A stretch of DNA of 18,653 nucleotides from SIG440 sp045645905. Lineage in GTDB: Bacteria > Bacillota > Clostridia > Monoglobales > Monoglobaceae. The stretch's first letter is position 1. Every line of letters begins with the position of its first letter. The stretch covers positions 1 through 18,653 of the forward strand of contig JAZRJT010000101.1 of NCBI GenBank assembly GCA_045645905.1, given 5' to 3'. A program made the position numbers and the translations under genes. Shown here in pieces: positions 6,713 through 13,148 of this stretch. The notes beneath the pieces were generated by a model, which saw nothing but the letters and a program-made list of their open reading frames with translations, did not search any database and was not told the DNA's origin.

Positions 6713-6889
6713 ATGGCAGAAATCAGAGTTAAGGATAACGAATCTTTAGATAGTGCACTTCGCCGTTTCAAACGTTCTTGTGCAAAAGCAGGTGTTTTGT
6801 CAGAAGTTAGAAAAAGAGAACATTATGAAAAACCCAGCGTAAAACGTAAGAAAAAGTCAGAAGCTGCAAGAAAGCGCAAATTCAGATAA
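6713..6889 (+). CDS. rpsU: Small ribosomal subunit protein bS21
   Basis: A 58-residue, very basic protein with the S21 pattern: an acidic N-terminal segment, the Ala-Leu-Arg-Arg-Phe-Lys-Arg motif (residues 14-20), the Arg-Lys-Arg-Glu-His-Tyr-Glu-Lys-Pro segment, and a Lys/Arg-rich tail ending Lys-Arg-Lys-Phe-Arg. It binds the 30S subunit near the anti-Shine-Dalgarno region. I chose the ATG at 6713 because it gives the standard family N-terminus (Met-Ala-Glu-Ile) and follows GGAGGGAGGG; the frame is open further upstream but that is leader. It is the first gene of the rpsU-yqeY unit, an arrangement also seen in Bacillus. Confidence 0.97.
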   Translation: MAEIRVKDNESLDSALRRFKRSCAKAGVLSEVRKREHYEKPSVKRKKKSEAARKRKFR

Positions 6890-6907
6890 TTTTTTACAGT
6901 ATACTAT

Positions 6908-6936
6908 AAGTCGCCGTCATAGTATGACGGCGACTT
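6908..6936 (+). terminator. Strong hairpin between rpsU and yqeY, no T-tract
   Basis: A perfect 13-bp stem (6908-6920 with 6924-6936) with a 3-base loop sits between the two genes. It is followed by TTATACATTT rather than a T-run, so complete termination is unlikely. It may partly stop transcription or protect the rpsU message, giving more S21 than YqeY. Confidence 0.55.
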
Positions 6937-6959
6937 TATACATTTAAGGAGGAAAAATT

Positions 6960-7403
6960 ATGGATATCAGAGAACAACTTATGCAGGATTTAAAAGCTGC
7001 AATGAAGGATAAGGACACAATCAGGAAGAACACAGTAACAATGGTCCGTTCAGCAATTCTGCAGTTTGAAAAAGACAATCTTACCGAGCTTGATGAAGAA
7101 GGAATAATAGAGATAATCGCAAAGGAACTTAAAAAACGCCGTGACGTTTTGCCTGAATATGAAAAAAGCGGCCGTGACGATTTAATTGCCGATATCAACC
7201 GCGAAATTGAAATTCTTCTTGCGTATCTGCCCGAACAGCTCAGCAAAGAAGAACTTGAAGTGATTGTTCAAGACGCAATTGCCGCAACAGGTGCAACTTC
7301 AATGAAGGATATGGGCAGGATTATGGGTGTTGTTATGCCAAAGACAAAGGGCAGAGCCGATGGCAAAATGATTAATGCTATTGTTAAAGAAAAACTAAGT
7401 TAA
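6960..7403 (+). CDS. yqeY: GatB/YqeY domain protein
   Basis: A 147-residue stand-alone YqeY protein. The family resembles the tail domain of GatB, the subunit of Glu-tRNA(Gln) amidotransferase that helps recognise tRNA. Visible features are the N-terminal Met-x-x-Ala-Met-Lys-x-Lys-Asp start, the Glu-Leu-Lys-Lys-Arg-Arg-Asp helix (about 58-64), the Leu-Pro-Glu-Gln-Leu segment (89-93), and the C-terminal Gly-Arg-x-Met-Gly with Gly-Arg-Ala-Asp-Gly segments that end the family domain. Length and order are normal. AAGGAGG precedes the ATG. It follows rpsU as in other Firmicutes and may be partly uncoupled from it by a hairpin. A precise cellular role is not established. Confidence 0.92.
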   Translation: MDIREQLMQDLKAAMKDKDTIRKNTVTMVRSAILQFEKDNLTELDEEGIIEIIAKELKKRRDVLPEYEKSGRDDLIADINREIEILLAYLPEQLSKEELEVIVQDAIAATGATSMKDMGRIMGVVMPKTKGRADGKMINAIVKEKLS

Positions 7404-7416
7404 TCGGAGACTAGAT

Positions 7417-7905
7417 ATGGCAGGAATATTACATCCCACAATTTTTGTTGATACAGTTTTTGATATTGATTTAAAAAAACTCAAAGATAGTGGAATTAAA
7501 GCGTTTATATTTGACATAGACAATACATTGGCACGCTATGCCGACCCTATTCCCGATGAAAAAACTATCGTTTGGCTAAAGCAATTGCAAGATATGGGTT
7601 TTGGTGTATTTTTTGCATCAAACAATAAGCTTGGGCGTGTTAAAAGGTTTGCCGAAAGCGTTGGTATTCCCTATAAAGCAAGAGCAATGAAACCGTTGGG
7701 AGTTTATCTTAAAAGAGCTTGTCTCAGTATGGGAGTGACGCCAAATGAAACCGCCTTGGTTGGCGACCAGCTTTTCACCGATGTGTGGGGCGGCAACTGG
7801 CTTAAAATGTACACAATTCTTGTAAAGCCTATTTCAGAGGTTGAAGACGGCTTTGTTAAGTTTAAGAGAAGATTTGAAAGAAGAATACTTGAAAAAATGA
7901 GATAA
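7417..7905 (+). CDS. YqeG family HAD-IIIA phosphatase
   Basis: A 162-residue HAD-superfamily phosphatase of the YqeG type. Motif I is Asp33-Ile-Asp35-Asn-Thr-Leu (nucleophile and acid/base Asp), motif II Ser68-Asn-Asn, motif III Lys92-Pro, and motif IV Gly-Asp117-Gln-Leu-Phe-Thr-Asp122. All catalytic residues are present, so it should be an active Mg-dependent phosphatase; related enzymes act on phosphatidylglycerol phosphate in some organisms, but the substrate here is unproven. The N-terminal Pro-Thr-Ile-Phe-Val-Asp segment is typical of YqeG. It begins 13 bases after yqeY with a CGGAGA ribosome-binding site and is followed 15 bases later by the next gene, so it is operonic. Confidence 0.9.
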   Translation: MAGILHPTIFVDTVFDIDLKKLKDSGIKAFIFDIDNTLARYADPIPDEKTIVWLKQLQDMGFGVFFASNNKLGRVKRFAESVGIPYKARAMKPLGVYLKRACLSMGVTPNETALVGDQLFTDVWGGNWLKMYTILVKPISEVEDGFVKFKRRFERRILEKMR

Positions 7906-7920
7906 TTTGGAGTGACAGAT

Positions 7921-8781
7921 ATGAGTGCAATATTCGGCCCTGCAGGAAACTGTGAGGACTTTTATGCCGCAAAGCATAAGTCATCTTTAGAGGCTCCTCT
8001 TTGGGTAAAGGAAAATGGCCTTGGCGCATACGAATATCAATGCGGTAAGGGAGTTAAAATCTCTGATGAGGCGGCACAGATTTTAGGTAAAAATGCGGCA
8101 GAGTGCGGCATTGTTTTGTCTGTTCACGCACCTTATTATATAAGCCTGTCATCCACAGACCCCGAAAAACGTGACAACAGTATAAAGTATATTTTAAAAA
8201 CCCTTGAGGCTGCAAAATGTATGGATGCAAAACGTATTGTGGTACATTCAGGTTCCTGCGGTGACATTACACGAAAAGAGGCATTGGGACTTGCAAAAGA
8301 CACCCTTTCCCGTGCGATAAAGGCGGCAGACGAGGCAGGCTTTGGCGATATTGCAATCTGCCCTGAAACTATGGGCAAGGTAAAGCAGCTTGGCACTGTT
8401 GAGGAGGTTTGCGAGCTTTGCAGGCTTGATGAGAGGCTTATCCCTACAATTGATTTTGGACACGTGAATTCACAGACACTTGGCGGGCTTAAAACTATGA
8501 GGGATTATCAGAATATTTTTGATACAATCCACAAGTATCTTGGTGAATACCGCTTAAAGCATTTTCATGCTCATTACAGCCGGATAGAGTATACAAATAG
8601 TGGTGAAAAAAAGCATCATTGCTTTGCTGAAACAGAGTACGAGCCGGAGTTTGACCCAATCGCACAAATTGTTGCCGAAATGGATTTATCCCCGATTATA
8701 ATATGTGAGTCACGTGGTACACAAACCCGTGATGCGCAAGAATTGCAAAGAATATACAGGGAGGCACAAAATGCGAGATAG
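7921..8781 (+). CDS. Endonuclease IV-like (AP endonuclease family 2) TIM-barrel protein
   Basis: A 286-residue TIM-barrel protein related to endonuclease IV (Nfo), a zinc enzyme that cuts DNA at abasic sites. Metal-ligand positions visible are His69, His109, Glu149, Asp178, His181, His216 and Glu263. These align with seven of the nine Nfo ligands. The Asp-x-His pair that binds the third zinc in Nfo is replaced by a Glu-Lys-Lys-His-His stretch (229-233), so one His may remain but the Asp is not conserved. It may be a genuine AP endonuclease or a relative with another substrate. I chose the ATG at 7921, 9 bases after TTGGAG; a GTG at 7912 is less likely. It overlaps the next gene by 11 bases. 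Confidence 0.85.
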   Translation: MSAIFGPAGNCEDFYAAKHKSSLEAPLWVKENGLGAYEYQCGKGVKISDEAAQILGKNAAECGIVLSVHAPYYISLSSTDPEKRDNSIKYILKTLEAAKCMDAKRIVVHSGSCGDITRKEALGLAKDTLSRAIKAADEAGFGDIAICPETMGKVKQLGTVEEVCELCRLDERLIPTIDFGHVNSQTLGGLKTMRDYQNIFDTIHKYLGEYRLKHFHAHYSRIEYTNSGEKKHHCFAETEYEPEFDPIAQIVAEMDLSPIIICESRGTQTRDAQELQRIYREAQNAR

Positions 8782-9820
8782 GGTGAGTGGAATTCTTGAT
8801 AAATACGATGGCGTTTTACTGACATCGCCACATAATATGCGCGCTTTCAGCGGCTTTTCGGGTGGCGAAGGTGCTGTGGTGGTTACAAAGGCGGATGCGG
8901 TGGTATTTACAGATTCGCGTTATATTGAGCAGGCTCAGAATGAGTCGGCAGGCTGTGAGGTTAAGGAAACGAACGATTACTTAAAGTCGGCTTGCGAATT
9001 CTTTGCGGAACATTCTTTAAAATCAGTGGTGTTTGAGGATGATTTATTGAGTGCTGCAGAGTTTAAAAGGTTGACAGAACTTTGCGGAAGCTGTGAGTTT
9101 GTTTTTGGGTCGACAGATATTAATAAATTAAGGATGATAAAAACCTCAGACGAGCTTGATAAAATACGCAAGGCAGAAGAAATAGGTTGCAAAGCTTTTG
9201 AACATATTCTTGATTTTATTCGTCCGGGAGCCTTGGAAAAGGATATTGCCCTTGAAATTGAATATTTTATGCGTAAACAGGGGGCAGAGGGATTATCCTT
9301 TGATACTATTGCGATTTCGGGTGCAAGAACAAGCCTTCCTCACGGAGTACCCACCGCAAAATCGGTGGAGTATGGCGATTTTGTGACGATGGATTTTGGA
9401 TGCGTGCTTGATGGATATTGCTCGGATATGACACGTACTGTGGTTGTAGGTAGGGCAAGCGACGAACAAAGAGCGATATATAATGCAGTGAAGGCGGCAC
9501 AGCAAATTGGTCTTGACGCAATCCGTGCAGGGGTTCTGGGCTGTGATGCAGACAAAGCGGCAAGGGATTATATTGAATTCTGTGGCTATGGTCAGTATTT
9601 CAGACATTCTTTAGGTCATGGCGTTGGACTGCTTGTTCACGAACTGCCAAACCTTTCTCCGAAGTCACAAATCGTTTTAGAAGAAAATATGGTTGTCAGT
9701 TGTGAGCCGGGGATTTATATTCCTTCATTTGGCGGCGTAAGAATTGAAGATTTGGTTGTTGTAAAGCGTGACGGTTGTGAAAATCTTACACGGGTTACAA
9801 AGGAATTAATTGAATTGTGA
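8771..9820 (+). CDS. M24 family metallopeptidase (Xaa-Pro aminopeptidase/prolidase-like)
   Basis: A 349-residue creatinase/aminopeptidase-type protein of normal family length. The N-terminal creatinase domain (about 1-120) is followed by the M24 pita-bread domain. All five dinuclear metal ligands are present: Asp208, Asp219, His283, Glu312 and Glu326. It should cleave Xaa-Pro bonds in peptides in the cytoplasm. The ATG at 8771 is preceded by a GGGAGG about 6 bases upstream and overlaps the stop of the endonuclease IV-like gene, so the two are translationally linked. In Firmicutes this gene commonly lies just before efp, as here. PepQ and YpdF are close relatives; I do not assign a symbol. Confidence 0.92.
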   Translation: MRDRVSGILDKYDGVLLTSPHNMRAFSGFSGGEGAVVVTKADAVVFTDSRYIEQAQNESAGCEVKETNDYLKSACEFFAEHSLKSVVFEDDLLSAAEFKRLTELCGSCEFVFGSTDINKLRMIKTSDELDKIRKAEEIGCKAFEHILDFIRPGALEKDIALEIEYFMRKQGAEGLSFDTIAISGARTSLPHGVPTAKSVEYGDFVTMDFGCVLDGYCSDMTRTVVVGRASDEQRAIYNAVKAAQQIGLDAIRAGVLGCDADKAARDYIEFCGYGQYFRHSLGHGVGLLVHELPNLSPKSQIVLEENMVVSCEPGIYIPSFGGVRIEDLVVVKRDGCENLTRVTKELIEL

Positions 9821-9850
9821 TAAATATTTCACGATATTGCAAAATTTATC

Positions 9851-9879
9851 TTGATTTTTTTTGAATAGTAGTATACAAT
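9851..9879 (+). promoter_or_regulatory. Putative promoter for efp
   Basis: TTGATT (9851-9856) and TACAAT (9874-9879) are 17 bases apart. A TATAAT overlaps at 9879-9884 but lies 22 bases from that -35, so the first choice is better. The efp ribosome-binding site AGGAGG follows. Confidence 0.5.
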
Positions 9880-9916
9880 ATAATATAGAATAAAATGATT
9901 TTAGGAGGAAATACAA

Positions 9917-10471
9917 ATGATATCTGCTGGTGATTTCAGAAACGGCATTACCTTTGAATTTGAAGGCAATGTATACCAGGTTGTTGAATTTCAGCACGTA
10001 AAACCCGGCAAGGGCGCTGCGTTCGTAAGAACAAAAATGAAGAACATCGTTACAGGCGGTGTTGTTGAGCGAAGCTTTAACCCCACAGAAAAGGTTGAAA
10101 AGGCTCATATCGAAAGAAAGGAAATGGAATATCTCTACGAGGATGGCGGTCTTTACTATTTTATGGACGAAGAGTACGAACAGATTCCTCTCAGCGAAGC
10201 TGAACTTGGTGACGCTCTTAAGTTCGTTAAAGAAAATATGAAGGTTATGATTCTTTCATACAAGGGCAACGTATTTGCTGTTGAACCCCCCACATTTGTT
10301 GAACTTGTGGTTACTGCTACAGAACCCGGCGTTAAGGGCAACACAGCGACAAACGTTACAAAGCCTGCAACAGTTGAGACAGGTGCGGTTGTTACTGTTC
10401 CTGCATTCATCAACGAAGGCGATATGATTAAAATCGACACAAGAACTTCTGAATATCTTTCAAGAGTTTAA
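9917..10471 (+). CDS. efp: Translation elongation factor P
   Basis: A 184-residue EF-P with the three beta-barrel domains in order. The tip loop is Lys-Pro-Gly-Lys32-Gly-Ala-Ala-Phe; Lys32 is the residue that is modified or that reaches the peptidyl-transferase centre. The C-terminal OB-fold ends with the Asp-Thr-Arg-Thr-x-x-Tyr-Leu-x-Arg-Val signature. EF-P relieves ribosome stalling at polyproline sequences. AGGAGG is placed well before the ATG. No EpmA/EpmB-type modification gene is in the window. A hairpin terminator follows at 10485-10505. Confidence 0.98.
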   Translation: MISAGDFRNGITFEFEGNVYQVVEFQHVKPGKGAAFVRTKMKNIVTGGVVERSFNPTEKVEKAHIERKEMEYLYEDGGLYYFMDEEYEQIPLSEAELGDALKFVKENMKVMILSYKGNVFAVEPPTFVELVVTATEPGVKGNTATNVTKPATVETGAVVTVPAFINEGDMIKIDTRTSEYLSRV

Positions 10472-10484
10472 TTTGTTGTGCACA

Positions 10485-10516
10485 GCCCGGACTTTGCGTT
10501 CGGGCATATTTTTTAA
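10485..10516 (+). terminator. Intrinsic terminator after efp
   Basis: A 7-bp stem (10485-10491 with 10499-10505, one G-T pair) with a 7-base loop is followed by ATATTTTTTA. It lies 14 bases after the efp stop codon and just before the next gene, which may depend on read-through. Confidence 0.75.
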
Positions 10517-10536
10517 ATTATAAGGAGGCGACTTAA

Positions 10537-10938
10537 ATGTCAGAATTAACAAATCGTGCGGCGTACCTTAAAGGTCTTGCTGACGGAATGAAACTTGATA
10601 AGGAAAAGGACGAGGCAAAGCTGCTTTCAGCAATTATTGATTTTCTGGGAGATGTTGCTGACGAAATCGAGGCACTTGATGATGAGCAGGGCTTTATTGC
10701 AGATGTGATTGATAATATTGAAGAAGATATTGATACCATCTGTGATGAGATTTTTGATGAATATGATGACTATGACGAGGATGACGAATTTGAAGTTATC
10801 TGTCAGAACTGCGGTGAGGAATTGATTGTTGCAGAAGAAGAGCTTATGGAGGGCGAAGTTGTTTGCCCCACCTGTGGTGAAACAATCGAATTTGAATTTG
10901 AATGTGATTGCGATTGTGACTGCGACTGCGAAGAATAG
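10537..10938 (+). CDS. CD1247-like acidic zinc-ribbon protein with Cys-Asp repeat tail
   Basis: A 133-residue protein with three parts. Residues 1-40 form the conserved CD1247-like N-terminal helix region (Arg-Ala-Ala-Tyr-Leu-Lys-Gly-Leu-Ala-Asp-Gly). Residues 41-88 are extremely acidic, rich in Asp and Glu. Residues 89-113 are a zinc ribbon, Cys89-x-x-Cys92 and Cys110-x-x-Cys113. The last 11 residues alternate Cys and Asp (Cys at 123, 125, 127, 129, 131). The family is found in Clostridia, often near efp, and has no assigned function. An AAGGAGG ribosome-binding site supports the ATG at 10537. It follows efp after a terminator. The protein may bind metal or act in a stress or translation context, but that is inference. 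Confidence 0.85.
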   Translation: MSELTNRAAYLKGLADGMKLDKEKDEAKLLSAIIDFLGDVADEIEALDDEQGFIADVIDNIEEDIDTICDEIFDEYDDYDEDDEFEVICQNCGEELIVAEEELMEGEVVCPTCGETIEFEFECDCDCDCDCEE

Positions 10939-10950
10939 TATTTAATGCGT

Positions 10951-10980
10951 ACACCCGAATCCTTAAAAAGATTCGGGTGT
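10951..10980 (+). terminator. Hairpin terminator after the CD1247-like gene
   Basis: A perfect 11-bp stem (10951-10961 with 10970-10980) and an 8-base loop lie 12 bases after the stop codon. The T-run afterwards is short (TT), so termination may be incomplete. The next promoter starts at 11023. Confidence 0.7.
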
Positions 10981-11022
10981 TTACATATGTTGGAAAAAGT
11001 TTGAAAAATTTAAAAAAAGCTA

Positions 11023-11050
11023 TTGACAAACAAAATTTTTTTGTTATAAT
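11023..11050 (+). promoter_or_regulatory. Sigma-A promoter of the perR-rubrerythrin-ferritin operon
   Basis: TTGACA (11023-11028) and TATAAT (11045-11050) are separated by 16 bases; both hexamers match the consensus perfectly. The spacer holds a 7-bp inverted repeat (11029-11035 with 11039-11045). Confidence 0.9.
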
Positions 11051-11058
11051 AATAGTAA
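11044..11058 (+). promoter_or_regulatory. Per-box-like operator overlapping the perR -10
   Basis: The 15 bases match the Per box TTATAATnATTATAA at 12 of 14 defined positions; the two mismatches are adjacent in the right half. It overlaps the -10 hexamer, so bound PerR would block RNA polymerase. Autoregulation of perR is common in Firmicutes. Confidence 0.6.
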
Positions 11059-11088
11059 CAGTTATCAATATTGAAATGAGGTGCTGTT

Positions 11089-11481
11089 ATGGTAACAACA
11101 AAAAGGAGCAGACAACGTGAGGCAATCCTTGAGATAGTTCAGGGTACAAAATGCCATCCGACTGCTGACTGGGTCTACTCTGAGGTGAGAAAGCTGATAC
11201 CAAACATAAGTCTTGGCACGGTATACAGAAATCTTTCGATGCTTTCGGAGATGGGCACAATCCAGAGGTTGAACATCGGCACATCTGTTGAACATTTTGA
11301 TGGCAATCCAATGCCACACTATCACGTTTGCTGCAGTATATGCGGCAGGATAGATGACATTGAGGAAGAGCCGCTGATGGATATCAACAAATGGGCAGCC
11401 GAAAGGTTTAACGGCGAAATTTATAAACACTACACAATGTTTGTGGGAAAGTGTTCGCAATGTAAAAATGTTAAAAATTAA
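11089..11481 (+). CDS. perR: PerR, peroxide-sensing Fur-family repressor
   Basis: A 130-residue Fur-family regulator with an N-terminal winged helix (about 1-65) and a C-terminal metal-binding dimer domain. The regulatory metal ligands are His23, Asp71, His77, His79 and Asp90. Each is exactly 14 below the B. subtilis PerR number, the sequence simply starting later. The structural zinc site is Cys82-x-x-Cys85 and Cys122-x-x-Cys125. Asp, not Glu, at position 71 favours PerR over Fur or Zur. With iron it should repress peroxide genes and lose binding on His oxidation. It starts at 11089 after a TGAGGTG ribosome-binding site and precedes rubrerythrin by 26 bases, the expected target. Confidence 0.93.
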   Translation: MVTTKRSRQREAILEIVQGTKCHPTADWVYSEVRKLIPNISLGTVYRNLSMLSEMGTIQRLNIGTSVEHFDGNPMPHYHVCCSICGRIDDIEEEPLMDINKWAAERFNGEIYKHYTMFVGKCSQCKNVKN

Positions 11482-11507
11482 ATTTTATTTTTAGGGGGAA
11501 ATTTATT

Positions 11508-12095
11508 ATGAAAAAATTTGTATGTTCGGTATGTGGCTATGTTCACGAGGGCGATGCAGCACCTGCACAGTGCCCCGTATGTAAGGTTCCTGCAGAAAAG
11601 TTTAAAGAAATGCAGGAAGGTGCAGCACTCGCTGCAGAGCACGAATACGGTGTTTACGCAAAAACCGTTAAAAACAATCCTGACATCAGCGAAGAAGATA
11701 AAAAATATATCTTTGAACAGCTTATGGCAAACTTCAACGGCGAATGTGCAGAAGTTGGAATGTATCTCTGTATGGCAAGAATTGCTCATCGTGAAGGTTA
11801 TCCTGAAGTTGGTCTTTATTGGGAAAAGGCTGCTTTTGAAGAAGCAGAACACGCTGCAAAGTTTGCAGAACTGTTGGGTGAAGATTTAGAGCCAAATATG
11901 AAGGCTACAACCAAGGACAACCTCAGATGGAGAGTTGACTGTGAGTATGGCGCAACCCAGGGTAAGTTTGACCTTGCATCCTGTGCAAAGAAAAATGGTC
12001 TTGATGCTATCCATGATACCGTTCACGAAATGGCAAGAGACGAAGCTCGGCACGGAAAAGGCTTTGAGGGTCTTTTAAAGAGATATTTTAAATAA
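11508..12095 (+). CDS. rbr: Rubredoxin-first (reverse-type) rubrerythrin
   Basis: A 195-residue rubrerythrin in which the rubredoxin domain comes first: Cys6-x-x-Cys9 and Cys22-x-x-Cys25 bind one iron. The di-iron ferritin-like domain follows, with Glu79/Glu82, Glu112-x-x-His115 and Glu179-x-x-His182 as candidate ligands. This order is opposite to classical rubrerythrin and typical of clostridial reverse rubrerythrins, which reduce hydrogen peroxide and oxygen to water using electrons from NADH via rubredoxin partners. It is cytoplasmic and acts in oxygen and peroxide tolerance of anaerobes. It sits between perR and ferritin and should be induced by peroxide. AGGGGGA precedes the ATG. Confidence 0.95.
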   Translation: MKKFVCSVCGYVHEGDAAPAQCPVCKVPAEKFKEMQEGAALAAEHEYGVYAKTVKNNPDISEEDKKYIFEQLMANFNGECAEVGMYLCMARIAHREGYPEVGLYWEKAAFEEAEHAAKFAELLGEDLEPNMKATTKDNLRWRVDCEYGATQGKFDLASCAKKNGLDAIHDTVHEMARDEARHGKGFEGLLKRYFK

Positions 12096-12103
12096 GATTT
12101 TTT

Positions 12104-12134
12104 GCGGGCGGCTATGATGTAGCCGCCTGCTTTT
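12104..12134 (+). terminator. Hairpin between rubrerythrin and ferritin
   Basis: A 10-bp stem (12104-12113 with 12121-12130, one G-T pair) with a 7-base loop is followed by TTTT. It lies 8 bases after the rubrerythrin stop codon. The T-run is short, so it probably lowers rather than abolishes ferritin transcription. Confidence 0.7.
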
Positions 12135-12152
12135 AAAAAGGAGATGTATAAA

Positions 12153-12668
12153 ATGTTGAATACAAATGTTTCAAAATTACTTAATGAGCAAATTACAAAA
12201 GAATTATATTCTGCATATTTGTACCTTGATTTTTCAGTATTTTATGAGGCGGAAGGGCTTGACGGGTTTGCTAATTGGTATATGGTTCAGGCACAGGAGG
12301 AAAGAGACCACGCAATGCTTTTCCTGAAATATTTGCAGATGTGCGGCGAAAAGGTGGTACTTGGTGCAATTGATAAGCCTGATAAGGAACTTAAAGCTTT
12401 GATGGATCCTCTTAAGGCAGGACTGGAACACGAGCAATACGTAACAAGTCTTATAAACGACATTTATGCTGCGGCATATGATGTAAAAGATTTCAGAACT
12501 ATGCAGTTCCTTGACTGGTTTGTAAAAGAACAGCTTGAAGAAGAAAAGAATGCTGATGATATGATTAAAAAGATGGAGCTTTTCGGAAACGATTCAAAGG
12601 GACTCTATTCTCTTGACAGCGAATACGCCGCAAGAGTTTATACAGCCCCCTCACTTGTTCTTGATTAA
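12153..12668 (+). CDS. ftnA: Ferritin (FtnA type, non-haem)
   Basis: A 171-residue ferritin with every ferroxidase-centre residue at the classical FtnA number: Glu17, Glu50, His53, Glu94 and Gln127. It should form the 24-mer that oxidises Fe(II) and stores Fe(III), limiting Fenton chemistry. It ends with the Tyr-Thr-Ala-Pro-Ser-Leu-Val-Leu-Asp tail that also survives in the nearby relic. I chose the ATG at 12153 over the in-frame ATG at 12144 because AAAAGGAG lies about 9 bases before 12153, and because the resulting numbering gives the canonical positions. It is the last gene of the perR-rubrerythrin-ferritin set; no separate promoter is visible in the 57-base gap. Confidence 0.95.
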   Translation: MLNTNVSKLLNEQITKELYSAYLYLDFSVFYEAEGLDGFANWYMVQAQEERDHAMLFLKYLQMCGEKVVLGAIDKPDKELKALMDPLKAGLEHEQYVTSLINDIYAAAYDVKDFRTMQFLDWFVKEQLEEEKNADDMIKKMELFGNDSKGLYSLDSEYAARVYTAPSLVLD

Positions 12669-12697
12669 TAATACGTAGTTGATTTGAATAAATGCAA

Positions 12698-12740
12698 AAA
12701 CTCTCTGCAGGTATATGCTTGCAGGGAGTTTAATGTTTAA
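12698..12740 (+). terminator. Terminator after ferritin, possibly bidirectional
   Basis: A 12-bp stem (12698-12709 with 12720-12731, one G-T pair) with a 10-base loop ends the ferritin transcript. On the minus strand a T-run follows the stem (AAAAA at 12696-12700 on the plus strand), so it may also stop transcription from the minus-strand remnant. Confidence 0.7.
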
Positions 12741-12744
12741 GATG

Positions 12745-13031
12745 TTATTCTAGTATTTCATGGAGAGAGTTATCGTCAAGTTCAAGTGAAGCCTTGCTTA
12801 ACGTATCACTGGATTGGAAGGCTTTAGGCGTTAAAACACCTTTGAATACAAATTCACTTACATCGTCACATTCTGTAAACGAAATGGGCAGTCGTGAGAA
12901 AACTCCTGTTTCATAGGGCGAAGAAAACCCGTAAAGAGTAAAAGGCTCATCCAGACAGTTGCGAAAGATTAAGCCGTTTTCGTCAATTTCATTCGCTTTG
13001 AAATTTTATCCAGATTTTCAATTTTTGACAT
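12745..13031 (-). pseudogene. Frameshifted N-terminal remnant of a GDSL/SGNH hydrolase
   Basis: An AAAGGAGA ribosome-binding site and ATG (13031) start a frame that fails after 20 codons. A one-base shift near 13004-13007, in an A-run on the minus strand, restores a continuous reading to the TAA at 12745-12747. The corrected protein would be 95 residues. Its first part carries Asn-Phe-Lys, Glu-Pro-Phe-x-x-Tyr-Gly and Phe-x-Arg-Leu-Pro motifs, the order found at the start of the clostridial SGNH hydrolase N-terminal domain. The catalytic domain is entirely missing. The length (287 bases) is one short of a whole number of codons, as expected for a single-base deletion. A sequencing error could explain the frameshift but not the truncation. 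The family call is from memory of the pattern. Confidence 0.5.
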
Positions 13032-13148
13032 AATGGTATCTCCTTTGTAAACAGAAACATTATTGTGATTATTTGATTATTATATCATACAGAGTAAAAA
13101 TAATAAATGTTTTTTTGCACATAAAACCCTATAAAATTAGGTAATCAA

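Noticed and set aside
10905..10935. The repeated Cys-Asp codons as a DNA tandem repeat or assembly artefact
   Set aside because: Codons alternate between TGT/TGC and GAT/GAC in a non-repeating way, so the repeat is at the protein level.
13004..13007. Phase variation or programmed frameshifting in the hydrolase remnant
   Set aside because: The run is only four identical bases, and the rest of the gene is truncated, so decay or sequencing error is simpler.
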